In this document: positions 11,141-22,930 of the stretch, piece after piece
Layout of the letters: every line of letters starts with the position of its first letter
Numbering within the stretch: position 1 is the stretch's first letter
NCBI GenBank assembly: GCA_030068075.1
Contig: CM057841.1
Location: forward strand, 39,039,030-39,103,029
Origin: Paguma larvata
Lineage: Eukaryota > Chordata > Mammalia > Carnivora > Viverridae
Length of the DNA stretch: 64,000 bases
Direction of reading: 5' to 3'
Notes under the pieces: generated by a model
Databases searched by the model: none
What the model was told of the DNA's origin: nothing
Seen by the model: only the letters and a program-made list of their open reading frames with translations
Position numbers and translations under genes: made by a program

Positions 11141-12270
11141 TTTCCTAAGACATGCCTTAACAGTGTGGGACTCTGGCTTGGGATTTTAGAGATAGCCCAT
11201 GATCAGCATGGGGTATAAACACTTTGCCTAGAGTTGGTCTATCTGCATTCCATTTTTGGTTCTGCTACTTATTTCATGGAAATATGAGGAGGACACGTAG
11301 CTTATATTCCAAATGACTACCACAAAATCAAAGAACAGATCAGGGTTAGTTAATGGTTTAAACTATATGCAGACACTTATCCATCTTTATTTCTGAGATG
11401 GGGATGGATTCTGGTCCCAGATTCAGCTAACCAGGGAAAAGTGCGACGAAAAATATTGGTGTCTATCCTCAGAACAAGAGGGCAGAGAAGCTATGCAGAT
11501 GCCACATATTTTTCAATCCTGAGTGTTTCTACTTCACAAATGCTGTATTTCAAGTGTTAAGCTGTTTTTTTTAAAAAATATATTACATTTGGACTCTGAG
11601 AGATCATGTATCTTGGACGAGGTTACTTATGGAGTATATAAATATAGAGTTCCATATGTATGGAGTTCAACATGGAATGTTGCCAGGTAGAAGAAAAAAT
11701 TTTTTTCTAACATGGATTAGTTATCTTTACTCTTCCTTTCTATGTACCACAAATAAAAAGAGCATAAACAAATTCTATTAAGAATATCTTAAAACAGTTT
11801 TCTTAATTTAAAAACAAAAATAATGAGGGGAGAGTAGAAAGAAAAGGTGATTAGAATTGGCCAAGTGGAAGCATTTTAAAATAAAGCTTCCTGCAAATTG
11901 GCAAAAGGCAGAGCCCAGATGCAGAGATGGTTCCTCAGAGGTCGGAACTCCTCACTTGCCTTAGATTTGATTTTGCAGCTGCTTGAGTTATGAGCCAGCA
12001 GCACCATCTAGAGGCACAAAGCAATCCTGTACATGAAAGAAACTGAATGGAGTCCATCTATTTAATGCGAGCAATGGCAAAACCATTGCTTCATTTTCCA
12101 ATATATATATATAGCCCCTTACAGAAGGCCTGTAAAGGAATTGCTTCCCATTTCCATCAAAAGATGACTGCGGAGTTCATTACTGGGAACATTCAAGGCT
12201 TCACTTCAGAAGCTAAAACTTACCTCCACAACTTCCCTACTGAGAGGGAAGTCTCTGACTCTCATATTAG
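11141..12270. other. Unannotated stretch with one CTCF-like motif
   Basis: I see no family-level repeat with confidence. The motif at 11996-12017 is annotated separately. An (AT)n patch occurs at about 12101-12113. Confidence 0.5.
11996..12017 (-). promoter_or_regulatory. CTCF-like motif
   Basis: The plus strand reads AGCACCATCTAGAGGCA. Its reverse complement, TGCCTCTAGATGGTGCT, closely follows the known CTCF core (CCASYAGRKGGCRS), with mismatches at the A of CCA and the C of GGC. Motif matches of this length occur by chance and in retroposons, so occupancy is unproven. Confidence 0.4.
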
Positions 12271-12273
12271 TTA

Positions 12274-12355
12274 ATTCTTTCCATACATTTTACTGGATAC
12301 CCGCCATGCCTCAGGCTTTGTGCTAGGCACCAGGGAACACAGACAAAAATATATT
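12274..12355 (+). mobile_element. L2 LINE 3'-end fossil
   Basis: 'TTTACTGGATACCCGCCATG', 'cctcaggctttgtgctaggc' and 'accagggaacacagacaaaa' follow the L2 pattern (tattgagcacctactatg / gccaggcactgtgctagg / cactggggatacaaagat). This is one of the clearer L2 ends here. Confidence 0.65.
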
Positions 12356-12579
12356 CCTTACTGTCTCCTCTACCCCCTAGCCTGCCTATCTACACCTAAC
12401 CAAGAGGATAAATCTTCTTCTGTCTTATCCTTTTAAGAAGTTTCTGGAAAGTGAGAGTAGAAATATTTTAAAGCAATCATTATATTTCAAGAGTACTCGC
12501 TCTGTGTAAAACCTTCAGAATGTTTTATGTGAAGTCATAGATTCAAATAAAATTAGAGTGACAGGGGATCCTACGGTCC

Positions 12580-12790
12580 TAGAGGAGTCATTATCAAACT
12601 TTGGTGTCTATGAGAATTACCAGGTAGACTTTTTATTATAATACAGAATGTTAGGCTCCAAGTCCCAAACTTAAGATAATAATATAAACATGTGGTGTGG
12701 CCCAGAATGATGCATTGTATTTAAAATATGTTTATCTGGTTTTCATGATGCAAGTGAGAAACAAACCAGGCTTTGAGAGGAGAATGATTT
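12580..12790 (+). mobile_element. hAT-Charlie nonautonomous element (MER5A-like)
   Basis: 'CATTATCAAACTTTGGTGTC', 'tatgagaattaccaggtaga', 'ggctccaagtcccaaacttaaga' and a later 'ggttttcatgatgcaag' follow the MER5A-type order. These are short terminal-inverted-repeat elements mobilised long ago by Charlie transposases. Precise ends and the 8-bp target duplication are not visible. Confidence 0.55.
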
Positions 12791-13040
12791 AATTTTCACT
12801 CACAGAGAAGCTAATGCCAGGACCATGAACCGGAGGTGTCTTTCTGTATCTTTTCCTCATTTCTTTAACTGCCTTTATTTATTGTTTAGACTAGATAATA
12901 TCTAAGGACCACATCAACACCATAGTCCAAAAGTGCCAAAGGTTTTCTGTAACAGTCCCTTGTCTTTACACCATGGCTCCAATTTTCCCAACTGGGTTAG
13001 GGCTACATACTTAGAATAATTTTAAGAATCATTCTAATAG
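12791..13040. other. Unannotated spacer
   Basis: Nothing recognised. Its last bases, TAAGAATCATTCT at 13023-13035, provide the left target-site duplication of the next CanSINE. Confidence 0.5.
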
Positions 13041-13250
13041 GGGGCACCTGGGTATCTCGGTTAAGGGTCCAACTTCAGTTCAGGTCAGGATCTTATTATT
13101 CATGGGTTCAAGCCCCTCATCGGGCTCTATGCTGACAGCTCAGAACCTGGAGCCTGCTTCAGATACTGTGACTCCTTATCTCTCTGTCCCTCCTCTGTTC
13201 TCACTCTGTCTCTCCATTATCTCTCAAAAGTAAGTAAAACAGTAAAAAAT
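13041..13250 (+). mobile_element. CanSINE with target-site duplication
   Basis: Head 'GGGGCACCTGGGTATCTCGG', B-box region 'gggttcaagcccc', then 'gctctatgctgacagctcag', 'ggagcctgcttcagatactg', TC-rich block and tail. The flanks GAATCATTCT (13026-13035) and GAATCGTTCT (about 13254-13263) are target-site duplications with one mismatch, confirming L1-type retroposition. Confidence 0.95.
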
Positions 13251-13263
13251 AGAGAATCGTTCT

Positions 13264-13789
13264 TTTAAAATACAGACCCCAAAGTTTACTAGTATTCCCA
13301 TCTAGGTTTTATTTGTATAAAAATATACTGTATAAGAACATTTGCATACTAAGTCCCTAGTTGGATTAAATTGGGAACCCATTATATTAGCAAACTCATA
13401 ACTGTGAGGCTGTGTGGGTGCAGGGGAGCTGAAAATTAGAAACTTGAGTGGATTTCAATACCTAATTCCACACCAAACATAGGCAAATTAGAGCTGAAAA
13501 AACATCTTCTAAGTTGGAGCCAATTTAGCTTTCACTGTTTCTCATTTCAGCAGCCCCTGTTTTGAAAGATGTCCAACTGTAAATCCGTGGGATTTAGAGA
13601 ACTGAGCTTTTCAAAAGAAACTCTTGTAAGAAATCTGTGATAATAAATATCTTTCATGTATCTCCTCTTCTCTGTTCCTCTTTGCATTGTCATGGAAAAG
13701 GTCCCCATTATCTCAGTGGAACAATAAACTAGCCTAGTAACGATGACATTCTCAGTCCTCCAAATCCCCACATTTAACTTCCATATCTC
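13264..13789. other. Unannotated stretch
   Basis: No recognised repeat or gene. A 94-codon minus-strand open frame at 13547-13831 overlaps the start of the L2 that follows and has no recognisable domain. Confidence 0.5.
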
Positions 13790-14200
13790 CATCAGGGTGA
13801 TCTTTCTACACTGCCAATGTGATTGGGTCACTTGTGTGAAATCTTTCAGTGGTGCTGCACTGACTTAAGAAACAGACTCCAAAATGGTAGCATTCATCTG
13901 TGATATGGCCTCATGCCTAATTCATGGATCTCACCTCCAATTCAAATGTCATGCTGAAGCCCCCAATTCTAACAACTCCTTGATACTTCTATGACATGGC
14001 ACATTTTATCTTATTGAATTGTGATTTGTGATGACCACCAAGATAATTCAGCTCAGCTATTACCTTTCCTATGGAACAGTGTTCTCAACTCTTTAGGCTG
14101 TGTTAGAGGTCCTTCTCTTGGGTTTTTGAGAAACCTATACAGTCTACCATCATAGCAGCATAGCACACAAGAAGAAATGCAATGTAGGGCTTAATCCTTC
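13790..14200 (+). mobile_element. L2 LINE fossil (ORF2 end and 3' region)
   Basis: 'TGATCTTTCTACACTGCCAA', 'gattgggtcacttgtgtgaa', 'atctttcagtggtgctgcac', 'gatatggcctcatgcc' and 'ctcagctattacctttcc' match in order the L2 segment 'tctgatcatgtcactcccctgcttaaaacccttcagtggctccc... gatctggcccc... gctcagctgtcacctcctcc'. The element is old, with no frame preserved. Confidence 0.6.
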
Positions 14201-15394
14201 AATTCTTAAAAACTCCAGGATTTATGATTCTTACCTTCAACTACCATGAGACTTCATCAAATTTCATTCACTGAGTTCTTCAAAATCAGAGAGTACAATT
14301 AATCTTATATTCTCTAATTTTAATCTTAGTAATTACTTGTGTAGTACATTCATAAAAGATCCTATTTAACTCTGTTTACCCAAAGACTAATAACGCTGAA
14401 ACAACTGAGATGATTTTCTAAAGAGTCAAAATTACTAATCAAATAATTTGATCTGTGACTACTAGACATAGTTCTTTAGAAACTGAGTTCTAGAGATGCA
14501 ATGTTAAAGAAGAAAACAATATAACTCAGTGAAATATTGCAATCACAATGGATGGAAAATATTTTATTTCTAAAAAATTATAAAAATACTGTAGAATTAG
14601 TAATGTTTTGTTTGATTACACTACCTTTTATTTTGAAAACTAAAATAGAATTCATATCATTTTTATTTTATTACCATAATTTGGACTACAAAATGTATCT
14701 TCCTGATTGTATCCAGATTCACTTGTTAGAATGTTGGATTGCCCTGGGATGCCAAAAGCAGCCAGCATATTGTTGCTGTTGTTATTTCAAAGCATATTGT
14801 GAGAGATAGAGCCAGCACTTCATCAGTTACAACAGTCCCGTTTCAAACGAATCTCAGTAAAACACACAGCCTGCCTTTGTACTGAAGGACAGGAAACACT
14901 GTAGCCCCAAACCAATACAAATACAAGATGTAAAACTTGCGCTTCTAAATATCTCTTCTCTGATGGATTTGAAGAGAATGCAATGCTGATAATCCTTTCA
15001 CTTGCATTCTTAGAAAATAGGACTCTGATGGAACAACATAGTATATTTTATTTTCTTTAGATTCTGATTGGCTGTGAATTTGAAACTTATGTTAATTGAT
15101 GTTTTTTCATCTTTCTCCTGCCTTCCCTTACCTCAGCCCTAAATGCACTGCCAAATTTCTTGGTCCTTATCTTCTCTTCCTAGCCTTTCCCAGGCTACCC
15201 CTCTCTTGGAAGTACCTTGTCTCTCTGAGCTTCCTTTCCAATGACTATTGTATTTGTAGAAAAGCAATTTGGAAATATGTATTAAGACATTAAATATGTT
15301 CCTATATATCTCCACATATCCATTATACTATAATAATATGGATACAGAAAAATCTATGAGTAACAGAGATGTTTAGGGTACCTTAAGCTATAAC
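14201..15394. other. Unannotated AT-rich stretch
   Basis: No repeat or exon was identified. The short open frames (for example 14537-14809) show no family signature. Confidence 0.5.
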
Positions 15395-15985
15395 ACAGTT
15401 TAATTTATAAAAAGACAGTCTCTTTAGCAAAGGGTGCCGGGAGAACTGGACAGCAACATGCAGAAAAATGAAATTAGTCCACTTTCTCACACCATACACA
15501 AAAATAAACTGAAAATGGATCAAAGACCTAAATGTGAAACAGGAAACTATCAAAACCCTAGAGAAGAAAGCAGGCAACAACCTCTTTGACTTCAGCTACA
15601 GCAATTTCTTGCTCCACACATCTCCAAAGTCAAGGTAATTAACAGCAAAAATGAACAATTGAGACCTCATCAAGATAAAAACAAACAAACAAAACAAAAC
15701 AAATAATAATTAAAAAAAAAAAAAAACTTCTGCAGTGCAAAGGAAACAATCAACAAAACTAAAAGGCAACCGACGGAATGGGAAAAGATATTTGCAAATG
15801 ACTTATTGGATAAAGGGCCAGGATCCAAAATCTATAAATAACTTACCAAACTCCACATCCAAAAAACAAAAAATCCAGTGAAAAAATGAGCAGAAGACGT
15901 GAAGAGACACTGTTCCAAAGAAGACATCCAGATGGCCAACATACACACGAAAAGATGCTCAATGTCACTCATCATCAGGGAAAGG
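15395..15985 (+). mobile_element. L1 LINE fragment, ORF2 C-terminal region
   Basis: 'AGAACTGGACAGCAACATGC', 'cacaccatacacaaaaataaac', 'aatggatcaaagacctaaatgtg', 'ccagatggccaacatacacacg' and 'aaaagatgctcaatgtcactcatcatcaggga' are hallmark nucleotide segments of the L1 ORF2 C-terminal end. An A-rich CAAAA patch interrupts it near 15678-15725. Frames are broken, it is 5'-truncated, and it ends before the L1 3' UTR, so it cannot be active. Confidence 0.85.
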
Positions 15986-16284
15986 AAACAAAGAAAATAT
16001 TATAATTGAATCAGGACAAAGCAACAGAGCTTTCGACATTGTGTAAGATCAGAACATTCAAATTAACATCACAATTGGATTTTGTGATCTGGCACCCAGA
16101 AGGATTTTAAGATGCTGTTTATATATCTAGGCAACACATGTATCTATCTGCAACCATCCTCCCCATAACCTTCTTTCTGGACCTTCATTAGCTAGTGACC
16201 AGGCTATTTCTTAAAATTTATTTTTCTTTAACTGCTGACATGCTTGTTAATTGTTCTTTGAGCACATTAAATTTTATATCCTAG
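15986..16284. other. Unannotated spacer
   Basis: Nothing recognised between the L1 fragment and the next MIR. Confidence 0.5.
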
Positions 16285-16510
16285 CGGATAGTGTCTAAAC
16301 TCTGGAATCAGGCACCGGAATTAAAATTTTGTTGACATTTATTAAGGTGTCTTTCCACAACTTGTTTCATCTCACTGAACTGGAAGTTTGTCAAAAAAAA
16401 ATGGGGATAATGCATCATACCTCCAAGTCTTATAAAGAACACAGTTTAAAAAACAAAAAAGTGAACGAAAGTAAAAATGCCTGGCATAGAGGAGTTCTTG
16501 CATCAGTCAA
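16285..16510 (-). mobile_element. MIR SINE fossil
   Basis: The plus strand shows the reverse MIR order: 'CTAAACTCTGGAATCAGGCA', a diverged middle, 'caaaaaaaaatggggataat', 'gcatcatacctcc', then 'aatgcctggcatag'. The middle carries extra A-rich sequence. Confidence 0.55.
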
Positions 16511-16964
16511 TCAAAGTTATTTCCCCTTGTTCATTGGACCCAGTATATATTTAAGGTCCAGTGTATATTTTCTATAAGCAGGTCAAGAACAAGTGTGACA
16601 TAGGAGCAACTCCACCAGATTCCAGATTCTGATTCTTAAGGGACTTTTGACATTAGTCTTTTTCCTTTATTTTATTGTATGCACCCAGAATCACAAAGAC
16701 ATGCACCTCAAAAAAAAACTAAAAATGGAGTGATACAGTTATAAGTACTTTGTTAGTACAGATATAGAGAACTTGAAATCATATTCTATCAATTTTTTTT
16801 ATCCTCCTATAAATATTATAAGGAAAGCCAGGAGATCTTAAGTTCACATTTTAACAATGGGAACACTGATTCTTTTTGCCTTCCTGAGGATTCACAAGCC
16901 AACCATGGTGGTGATAATGCTCTTTTTGTAATAGCATTAATTGTAGTATTAACAATGATAGCAA
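16511..16964. other. Unannotated stretch
   Basis: No recognised repeat or gene, other than short A and T runs. Confidence 0.5.
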
Positions 16965-17200
16965 TCATAGTGATGACAACCAGAAATAAGTGTTTACTAT
17001 TTGTTCACCTCTGTTCCAAGTGATAAATATGTATTGCCTCATTGAGTACAACTAAGTTATGTCCTATTATATTCCCATCATGTCAACGACTCACCTACAG
17101 CACAGAAAGCTTGAGCGAAGTACTCAAGATTGCCTAGCTAATAAGTAATAGCAATAGGATTCAAGTCAGGCATTTTAATCTTAAAACTTCTGCCGTGTTA
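16965..17200 (+). mobile_element. MIR SINE fossil
   Basis: 'AAGTGTTTACTATTTGTTCA', 'ttgcctcattgagtacaac', 'cacctacagcacagaaagcttgagcgaagtactcaagattgcctagctaataag' and 'ttcaagtcaggc' match a nearly complete MIR in forward order. A second, opposite-orientation MIR starts only 85 bp downstream. Confidence 0.75.
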
Positions 17201-17284
17201 TCTCTCCAGAAATGACAGTGTTAGAAACAACTTCAACAGACAGACACAATGGAGTGTCACGATGAAATAAAACTGCAAGGAAAA

Positions 17285-17480
17285 TAGCTTAATGGATATG
17301 AATGGAGCCAGACTACACAGGTTTGAAATCAAAGGGTTACTTACTGTGTGACCATGAACAAATGGGACTAATTGCCTGAATTTCAGTCTCTTCACCAGTG
17401 ACATGGAGATAGTAGTAGCACCTATGGTATAAGGATGATATGAGGATGAGGCAACATCACCTATGTTAAGAACTTAAGTA
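17285..17480 (-). mobile_element. MIR SINE fossil
   Basis: The reverse MIR order is clear: 'ggagccagactacacaggtttgaaatc', 'ttactgtgtgaccatgaaca', 'ctgaatttcagtctcttcaccagtga', 'catggagatagtagtagcacctatgg' and 'tatgaggatgaggcaa'. This is among the best-preserved MIRs in the window. Confidence 0.8.
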
Positions 17481-17952
17481 TATTAAAATGATCGATGTAT
17501 TTCATCCAATGTTATTGTGATAAGTTTGACACATATAATTAACCTGTGGCTAAGAGTAATGTGTTTATTGTTTTGTATTATTTTACATTCTATCAAAGCA
17601 CCCACAGAGTGGTAAGAACAAAATAAATGTGTGTTACAACTTCTTCAATTGGAGAAGAGACTACTCTAGAAATGGTAGATTGTGTTCTTATTATCAAAGA
17701 ATGTACAGACAAGGCTGTAAGTAGAGGCATGAAGAAAATCAAGTAAAGGCCTCTGGACAGTAGAAGTCATGTAAGTCCTCACTGTACAGCAGAGAAGTCC
17801 AGAAAGTTTGGGATCCTGTGGCATTCTCCTATGGCATTCTGCATAGCAATCATTACACTGTATTCTAATTGTTCATTCCTTATCTCCCTCACTAGGTACT
17901 ACATGTAGTTACTAGTTAGATTACTGCCTGGAGTAAGCAGACTCTTCATAAG
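17481..17952. other. Unannotated stretch
   Basis: No recognised repeat or gene. It ends in AATTTACCAAAT (17953-17964), the left target-site duplication of the following CanSINE. Confidence 0.5.
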
Positions 17953-17965
17953 AATTTACCAAATA

Positions 17966-18213
17966 GGGGCACCTCGGTGGCTCAGTTAGTTAAGCGTCTA
18001 GCTCTTGGTTTCAGCTCAGGTCATGATTTCACAGTTCGTGAATTTGAGCCCAGCATCAGGCTCCACTCTGACAGTAGGGAGCATACTTGGTATTCTCTCT
18101 CCCTTTCTCTGTACCCACCCCAGCTTGCATGCTCACTCTCTCTCTCTCTTTCTCAAAATAAAAAAAAAGTAAAAAAAAATAATAATAAAATAAAATAAAA
18201 AGAAGAAAAAAAT
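17966..18213 (+). mobile_element. Young CanSINE with perfect target-site duplication
   Basis: Intact head 'GGGGCACCTCGGTGGCTCAG', 'ggtttcagctcaggtcatga', a B-box region, a TC-rich block and a long compound A-rich tail (AAT, AAAAT and AAG units). Identical 12-bp duplications AATTTACCAAAT flank it at 17953-17964 and 18214-18225. The perfect duplication and long tail indicate a comparatively recent insertion. Confidence 0.97.
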
Positions 18214-18225
18214 AATTTACCAAAT

Positions 18226-21124
18226 GGATGAAAGAAACACACATCAGTGGATTAGTACAATCTAGAATAAGAGGTGATATTGAGACTTCACATAAACTAT
18301 ATTGCATTAGGAGCTACGGAAGCACAGAGAAAGGCTACCCAACACAGCACCTCAGATACTCATCAGAGACTTTCCAGAGAAAGTAACATTAAGTAGAATT
18401 TTCAAAGAAAGAGAAAAGAGGTATGGAAGTCTTTGCAGGCAAAGAAGAGAAATGTAACTCTGTGGAGGATGGAAGATCTAGAGTTCTGGTGTCGGCCTGC
18501 ATTGCATGTCTCTGTGGCTTTAGTGTGGAGTCGCCAACAGACGTGCACCCAGAGGCAGAATATGCAGCTGAGGAGAACTGCACGCACAAGCCAGACCAGG
18601 AAGAATCTGACACTCTGCACTAAATGGAAGAAAATGTACCTCCCACTGGAGGAAGCTTGTTTAAAAAAAGCCCATTTCTGAACCCCACCTTCACAAAAGA
18701 AATAGCCATAGAAATTGCCTTTTTTTTGTGGTCCATACAAATTGACCAGGTTATTCTGATTCAAGGATAATGTTTGGAAGCTAACTTCTGATGAGATTTT
18801 TAAAATGCAATTGTTAATATTAGCTTGTAACACCCTCTGGATGTTTTGAAACATGTCCCTCTTTGAACATACCTGCAATTAATCCTTTTGTCAACCTAAT
18901 AAAAGTAGGTGTGTTTTAAAAATATTTTCTAAATACTATACAAAAGATTCCTTTTACAATTTTCTTTCCATTTATAGAATTCCTCCAATACCGTTAAATC
19001 TTTTTCTTACTAAGTTTCCCATAAGGAAAAGCTTGACTCTTTTTTTTTTTTTTTTTCCTCTCTCTCTCTCAGCCCTTTGACTTATCTAAGCTTTTAAGTT
19101 TCAATCGAACTGGGCTCAAATGCTATCTCTGCAAATAGCTTGACCTTGCCAATCACTCTTCCTCCTTTTGGATAACATGTGGCACCTTCTCACGCCTCCT
19201 CACAGTCTGCCTTTGACAATCTCACCAGGGGTTTCCCTTGGACTTTGTTCCTCAACCCAGAAAGTTCCCCATTCTGTGCTTCTTGCATTTCCCAGGGTGA
19301 AAAGCACTCTATGCTACCTGACTATATTAAGAATGAAATGATCTCTACTTGAAGACACACATCAATGGCATGACATTAAAATGAATACAGATGGTGGAGG
19401 TGAGGCTTCAAAGATACAGTCCAATTGGCATACCTACTTGACAATGTAGGTTACTGAATCAAAACAAGGTTCAAAACCCCCATTTCTATTCTGGGAGCTG
19501 TAACTGTTCCTTACAGGCATGTTAATGCACTTCCCTTATTTAAACCATCAGATTTTCATTTGGGGGCACATATGGAGATTTGTACCTTTATCCTTTGTTC
19601 CAAGGCAAGTTATATTTGTGTAGACCTTAGAATAGGAGGAAGGCAGAAAAAAAAAATGGAATTAATATTTACTAATACCTGCCTCTGTAAAATGTAATAT
19701 TTTGACTCATTGGGTTATAAGGCCCCTAAAAAAGGGATGTTACCTGTTTTTTTTGTTGTTGTTGTTTTTGTTTTTGTTTTTCACTGCATTGCCTCAACTT
19801 CCTGGATTAATGCCTGAGAATGGCTTTGAATAACTATAAATATATAGTGCCTAGATAAATGAAAAAAATAAATGAAAATCAATATTTAAATTACCTATTA
19901 AAATGCTTGGTTTCTAGGATATCCTCAAATGGCAGCCACTGCTTTGACTAAAAATAAAACTACTTAACTAACAAAATACTTCTATAATAATCACCACTCT
20001 ACTTGAACAACTTCTACTTACAGCTATTACTTTATTTGAAAAATAAATGAATAGTAGTCCATAGTAGCTTAAATGCATTGTAATAATACAGAAAAACGAT
20101 GTATATGAGCACAATCAGGTATATTAGATAAAAATTATAAAGGAAAATTTATATCCAGATGAAACTACATGGACTTTATATTGTAAGCACTGAAGGATTT
20201 TTCTGTATGTCTTACATATGGAAATGACACAGAGATGCTTGTATAAGAGAACTGAATGTTGCAGCAATACGAAGTATAATGAAAGGAAGGAGGGGAGGCG
20301 GGACAGGGCAAAAACAAGATAAGTCAAATGAACAAAAGCAGAGGGAGAAAAATTTTCCTTTGTATTCAAATTTATAAGGTTTATTTAAATTTGATAAAAC
20401 AGATTATTAATTATAGTACTTGCATAATCACTGGTAGAACATAAACAAAGAATAACATAAAAGTCTTAAGTGGAAGCACTATCTTACAGGTTAATGCTAA
20501 ATTCCCGTCACCAGTGCTAGGTAGTCATGCCTGAATGGAGGCAATCACAACTTTTGTGTTCAAAAATCCATGAGTTTCCAAAAGCAAAGTAGTCTTAATT
20601 ATACATGTAAAACTTAAAAATCCCATCCCAATTGCACACATGAAGAAATGACAACAGGTTTTGTCTGATATTCAGACGTATAAAGCAAACAGAATCATAG
20701 TACATGAAACAATTCTGCAGGAAGACAACTTTCCTAAATTCTGCTTTAGTTATGGACCAATTTTTCAACACCCTTAGAGGTAGAGACATGCAAGGTCTCC
20801 TATAATATTGTTAGGGCCAAAAAACTGACAATGTCACAGGGTGGTCAATATAACGATGACTCTGAAACATGTCTCCTTTAGAAATTCAGCCGTTTCTATC
20901 ACTCCTCTCTTAAAAAAGCTCATTCTCCTTATTCTCTTTCTCAAAAGTAAACATGCCCAGTTCTTTCCACTTTATTTAAATGGCAGTGATTTCTGGAGCC
21001 TTGCCAAACATACTTTGCCCTTCTCTATTTGCATTCCAGGTTGCCAATATGCTAGTAAGTAAATGAAATGTCAGCACTTGGAATGTTCCATTCTTGTCCC
21101 TCTGTAATCCCTTTGGCACACTGA
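18226..21124. other. 2.9-kb stretch without recognised repeats
   Basis: I cannot assign a repeat family with confidence. Around 18390-18880 frames on both strands are open (158 codons minus, 82 codons plus) because the local sequence is stop-poor, but no domain, signal or splice context is recognisable. An 18-bp poly-T followed by a CT run lies at 19039-19070, and GTTTTT units around 19747-19782. Confidence 0.45.
19039..19070. repeat. Poly-T / CT low-complexity tract
   Basis: A run of 18 T is followed by CCTCTCTCTCTCTC. It may be a reversed retroposon tail, but no element body is recognisable next to it. Confidence 0.75.
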
Positions 21125-21655
21125 AATTGGGTTTCTCTTCCTAAAACACAAATCTTATCACGATACACTCCTACTGAAACTCCAAATAGCCATATAACAC
21201 ATTTTAGCAAAAGAACTACTATTTCTCACCAGCCTGAAAGAACCTGCATGCTCTTGACCCACCTGTACCTTTCTCTTCAGTCGCATTTTACAGGACTGGT
21301 CCCATTATTTGGTACATTATAGTTTCATCGGCCACCTCTGTGCCTCGCACACATCAAGTTCTTTTCCAGTCCAGCCCACTGCACCTGCTTTTTCCTCTAC
21401 CTCGTGCCTCTTTTTTATTTGCATGTTATAAATTCTTTCTCTTCTTTATGCCTCATCTTGACAACAGCTACCCAGACACCATTGAGCCAGCTGTTGTTCT
21501 CTTGCTCTACAATGCCTCCCATTCATTCTTACTACTTAGTAGTGCTTACAGTACTATTAAAAGTACTCTTCAGACTTGAATAAATTTGTGTCATTCTTTG
21601 TTTAATATCCCTTTCACCTACTGGACACTTGGCTCTCCAGTGTAAGAAATAAATG
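21125..21655 (+). mobile_element. L2 LINE fossil
   Basis: 'TTCCTAAAACACAAATCTTA' begins the classic L2 stretch. It continues with 'ctactgaaactcc', 'accagcctgaaag', 'cacacatcaagttcttttcc' and 'actgcacctgctttttcctc', and ends in 'atccctttcacctactggac'. The order matches the L2 ORF2-end and 3' region at low identity. Confidence 0.6.
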
Positions 21656-21819
21656 TATTGTGTTCCCCAGAGCAGCCTCAGGAAGAAACACAATTTCAGA
21701 AACATAGTAGAAATTTGTAAATATTACTGAATTTAACATGTCCAAGTTAATATTTTCCTCACAAAACCTTATCCAGATTATTACATGTGAGGCGTAAGAG
21801 CATAACGTATAAAATTTCA

Positions 21820-21880
21820 GGAATTGAAACTTAAGGACCACTTTCTGAAATAAGGCCTTCAATAGAGTGGTTTTTACAAT
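21820..21880 (+). repeat. 61-bp direct repeat, copy 1
   Basis: From GGAATTGAAACTTAAGG through CACTTTCTGAAATAAGG to GTGGTTTTTACAAT, this block recurs in the same orientation at 22931-22991 with six mismatches (about 90% identity). It contains an internal dyad, ACCACT...AGTGGT. I do not recognise the family. Confidence 0.85.
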
Positions 21881-21894
21881 GGGTGTGAAATGCT

Positions 21895-22095
21895 ATTACC
21901 CACCTAACAGCTGAAAACACTTGGGAAAAGTTATTTAAACTTTAAATCTTCAGTCTTCTCTTATGCAGAATGGAGTTAATCATCATGACTCCCTCCTAGG
22001 CAGAGTGTGGCAATTATAAGAATTCCACGTAAATCTCTATTCACAGTCCATAGCACAGAGAAACCCATAGTTATCTATGGTTATTTGCCTGGCGC
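21895..22095 (-). mobile_element. MIR SINE fossil
   Basis: The plus strand reads in reverse MIR order: 'cacttgggaaaagttatttaaac', 'tcttcagtcttctcttatgcagaatggagttaatcatc', then 'cagagtgtggcaattataag' and 'cacagtccatagcacagag'. It is diverged but the segment order is kept. Confidence 0.6.
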
Positions 22096-22930
22096 AAGTC
22101 CTACATGGAACGAAAAATATGGAGTGCTTGCTACATGGCCGTTGGTATGAATGAGTCCCAATCGCGATGTATGCATGCCCAGAGGAAAGTCTGAACTGAA
22201 AGTCCACAACATGTTTATTTCACTTCCCTTTCCACCAAGAAGTGTCTCCTGCACTGTGCAATAGCACTGATGAATATATTTGAGCCTCGGTTTCCTTAAA
22301 TATTATAAAAATAAGTTAAGGGCATCATCTCTCAACCATCTCTTTCAGCAGTGAATGTTACAGGTCAAATATGCTTTGTAGACAAGACCTTAAAATTTGT
22401 AATATTATTTGAGGCACGTTTGGAATATCTACTAGTCTCACAGTTGCCCTAAGGCTCTGTTTATGCAAGCAAATTGAAGAGGAGATAGGAGGTTATTATA
22501 GAGCAGAATCTGGGAAAAGGGGACTCATTTGACCTGAACTGTCTCTATCAATACGCCTCCCGTGGTGACGGCTCAACCCCTCATTTGACAGTGTAGACAG
22601 AGCCGGAGGAAGGTTTGAGGGCAAATACAGATTGAGATAGTGAAACTTGCAAAATACATGCTCACTGCAAACTGTTTGATGATAGGGGATTGCATGATGG
22701 CTGAGAGTATCATGTTTTGATGTAATGTAGTTTAATTTGCTTAACTCTACTTAGCTGGCAGTATCTGGCAATGGTTTTGATTACACAATCAAAATGGAAG
22801 TTTTCATGAAGAACATCCAATTTATATGTGGACTGCATGGCAATGTGAAGCACCTCTGAGTTCCAATTTTTCTCTATGTCATAATGCATCAAAATGGAAC
22901 TGATTTTATGAATTAACAAACCATAGCTAT
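22096..22930. other. Unannotated stretch
   Basis: No recognised repeat or gene. It separates the MIR from the second copy of the 61-bp direct repeat. Confidence 0.5.
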
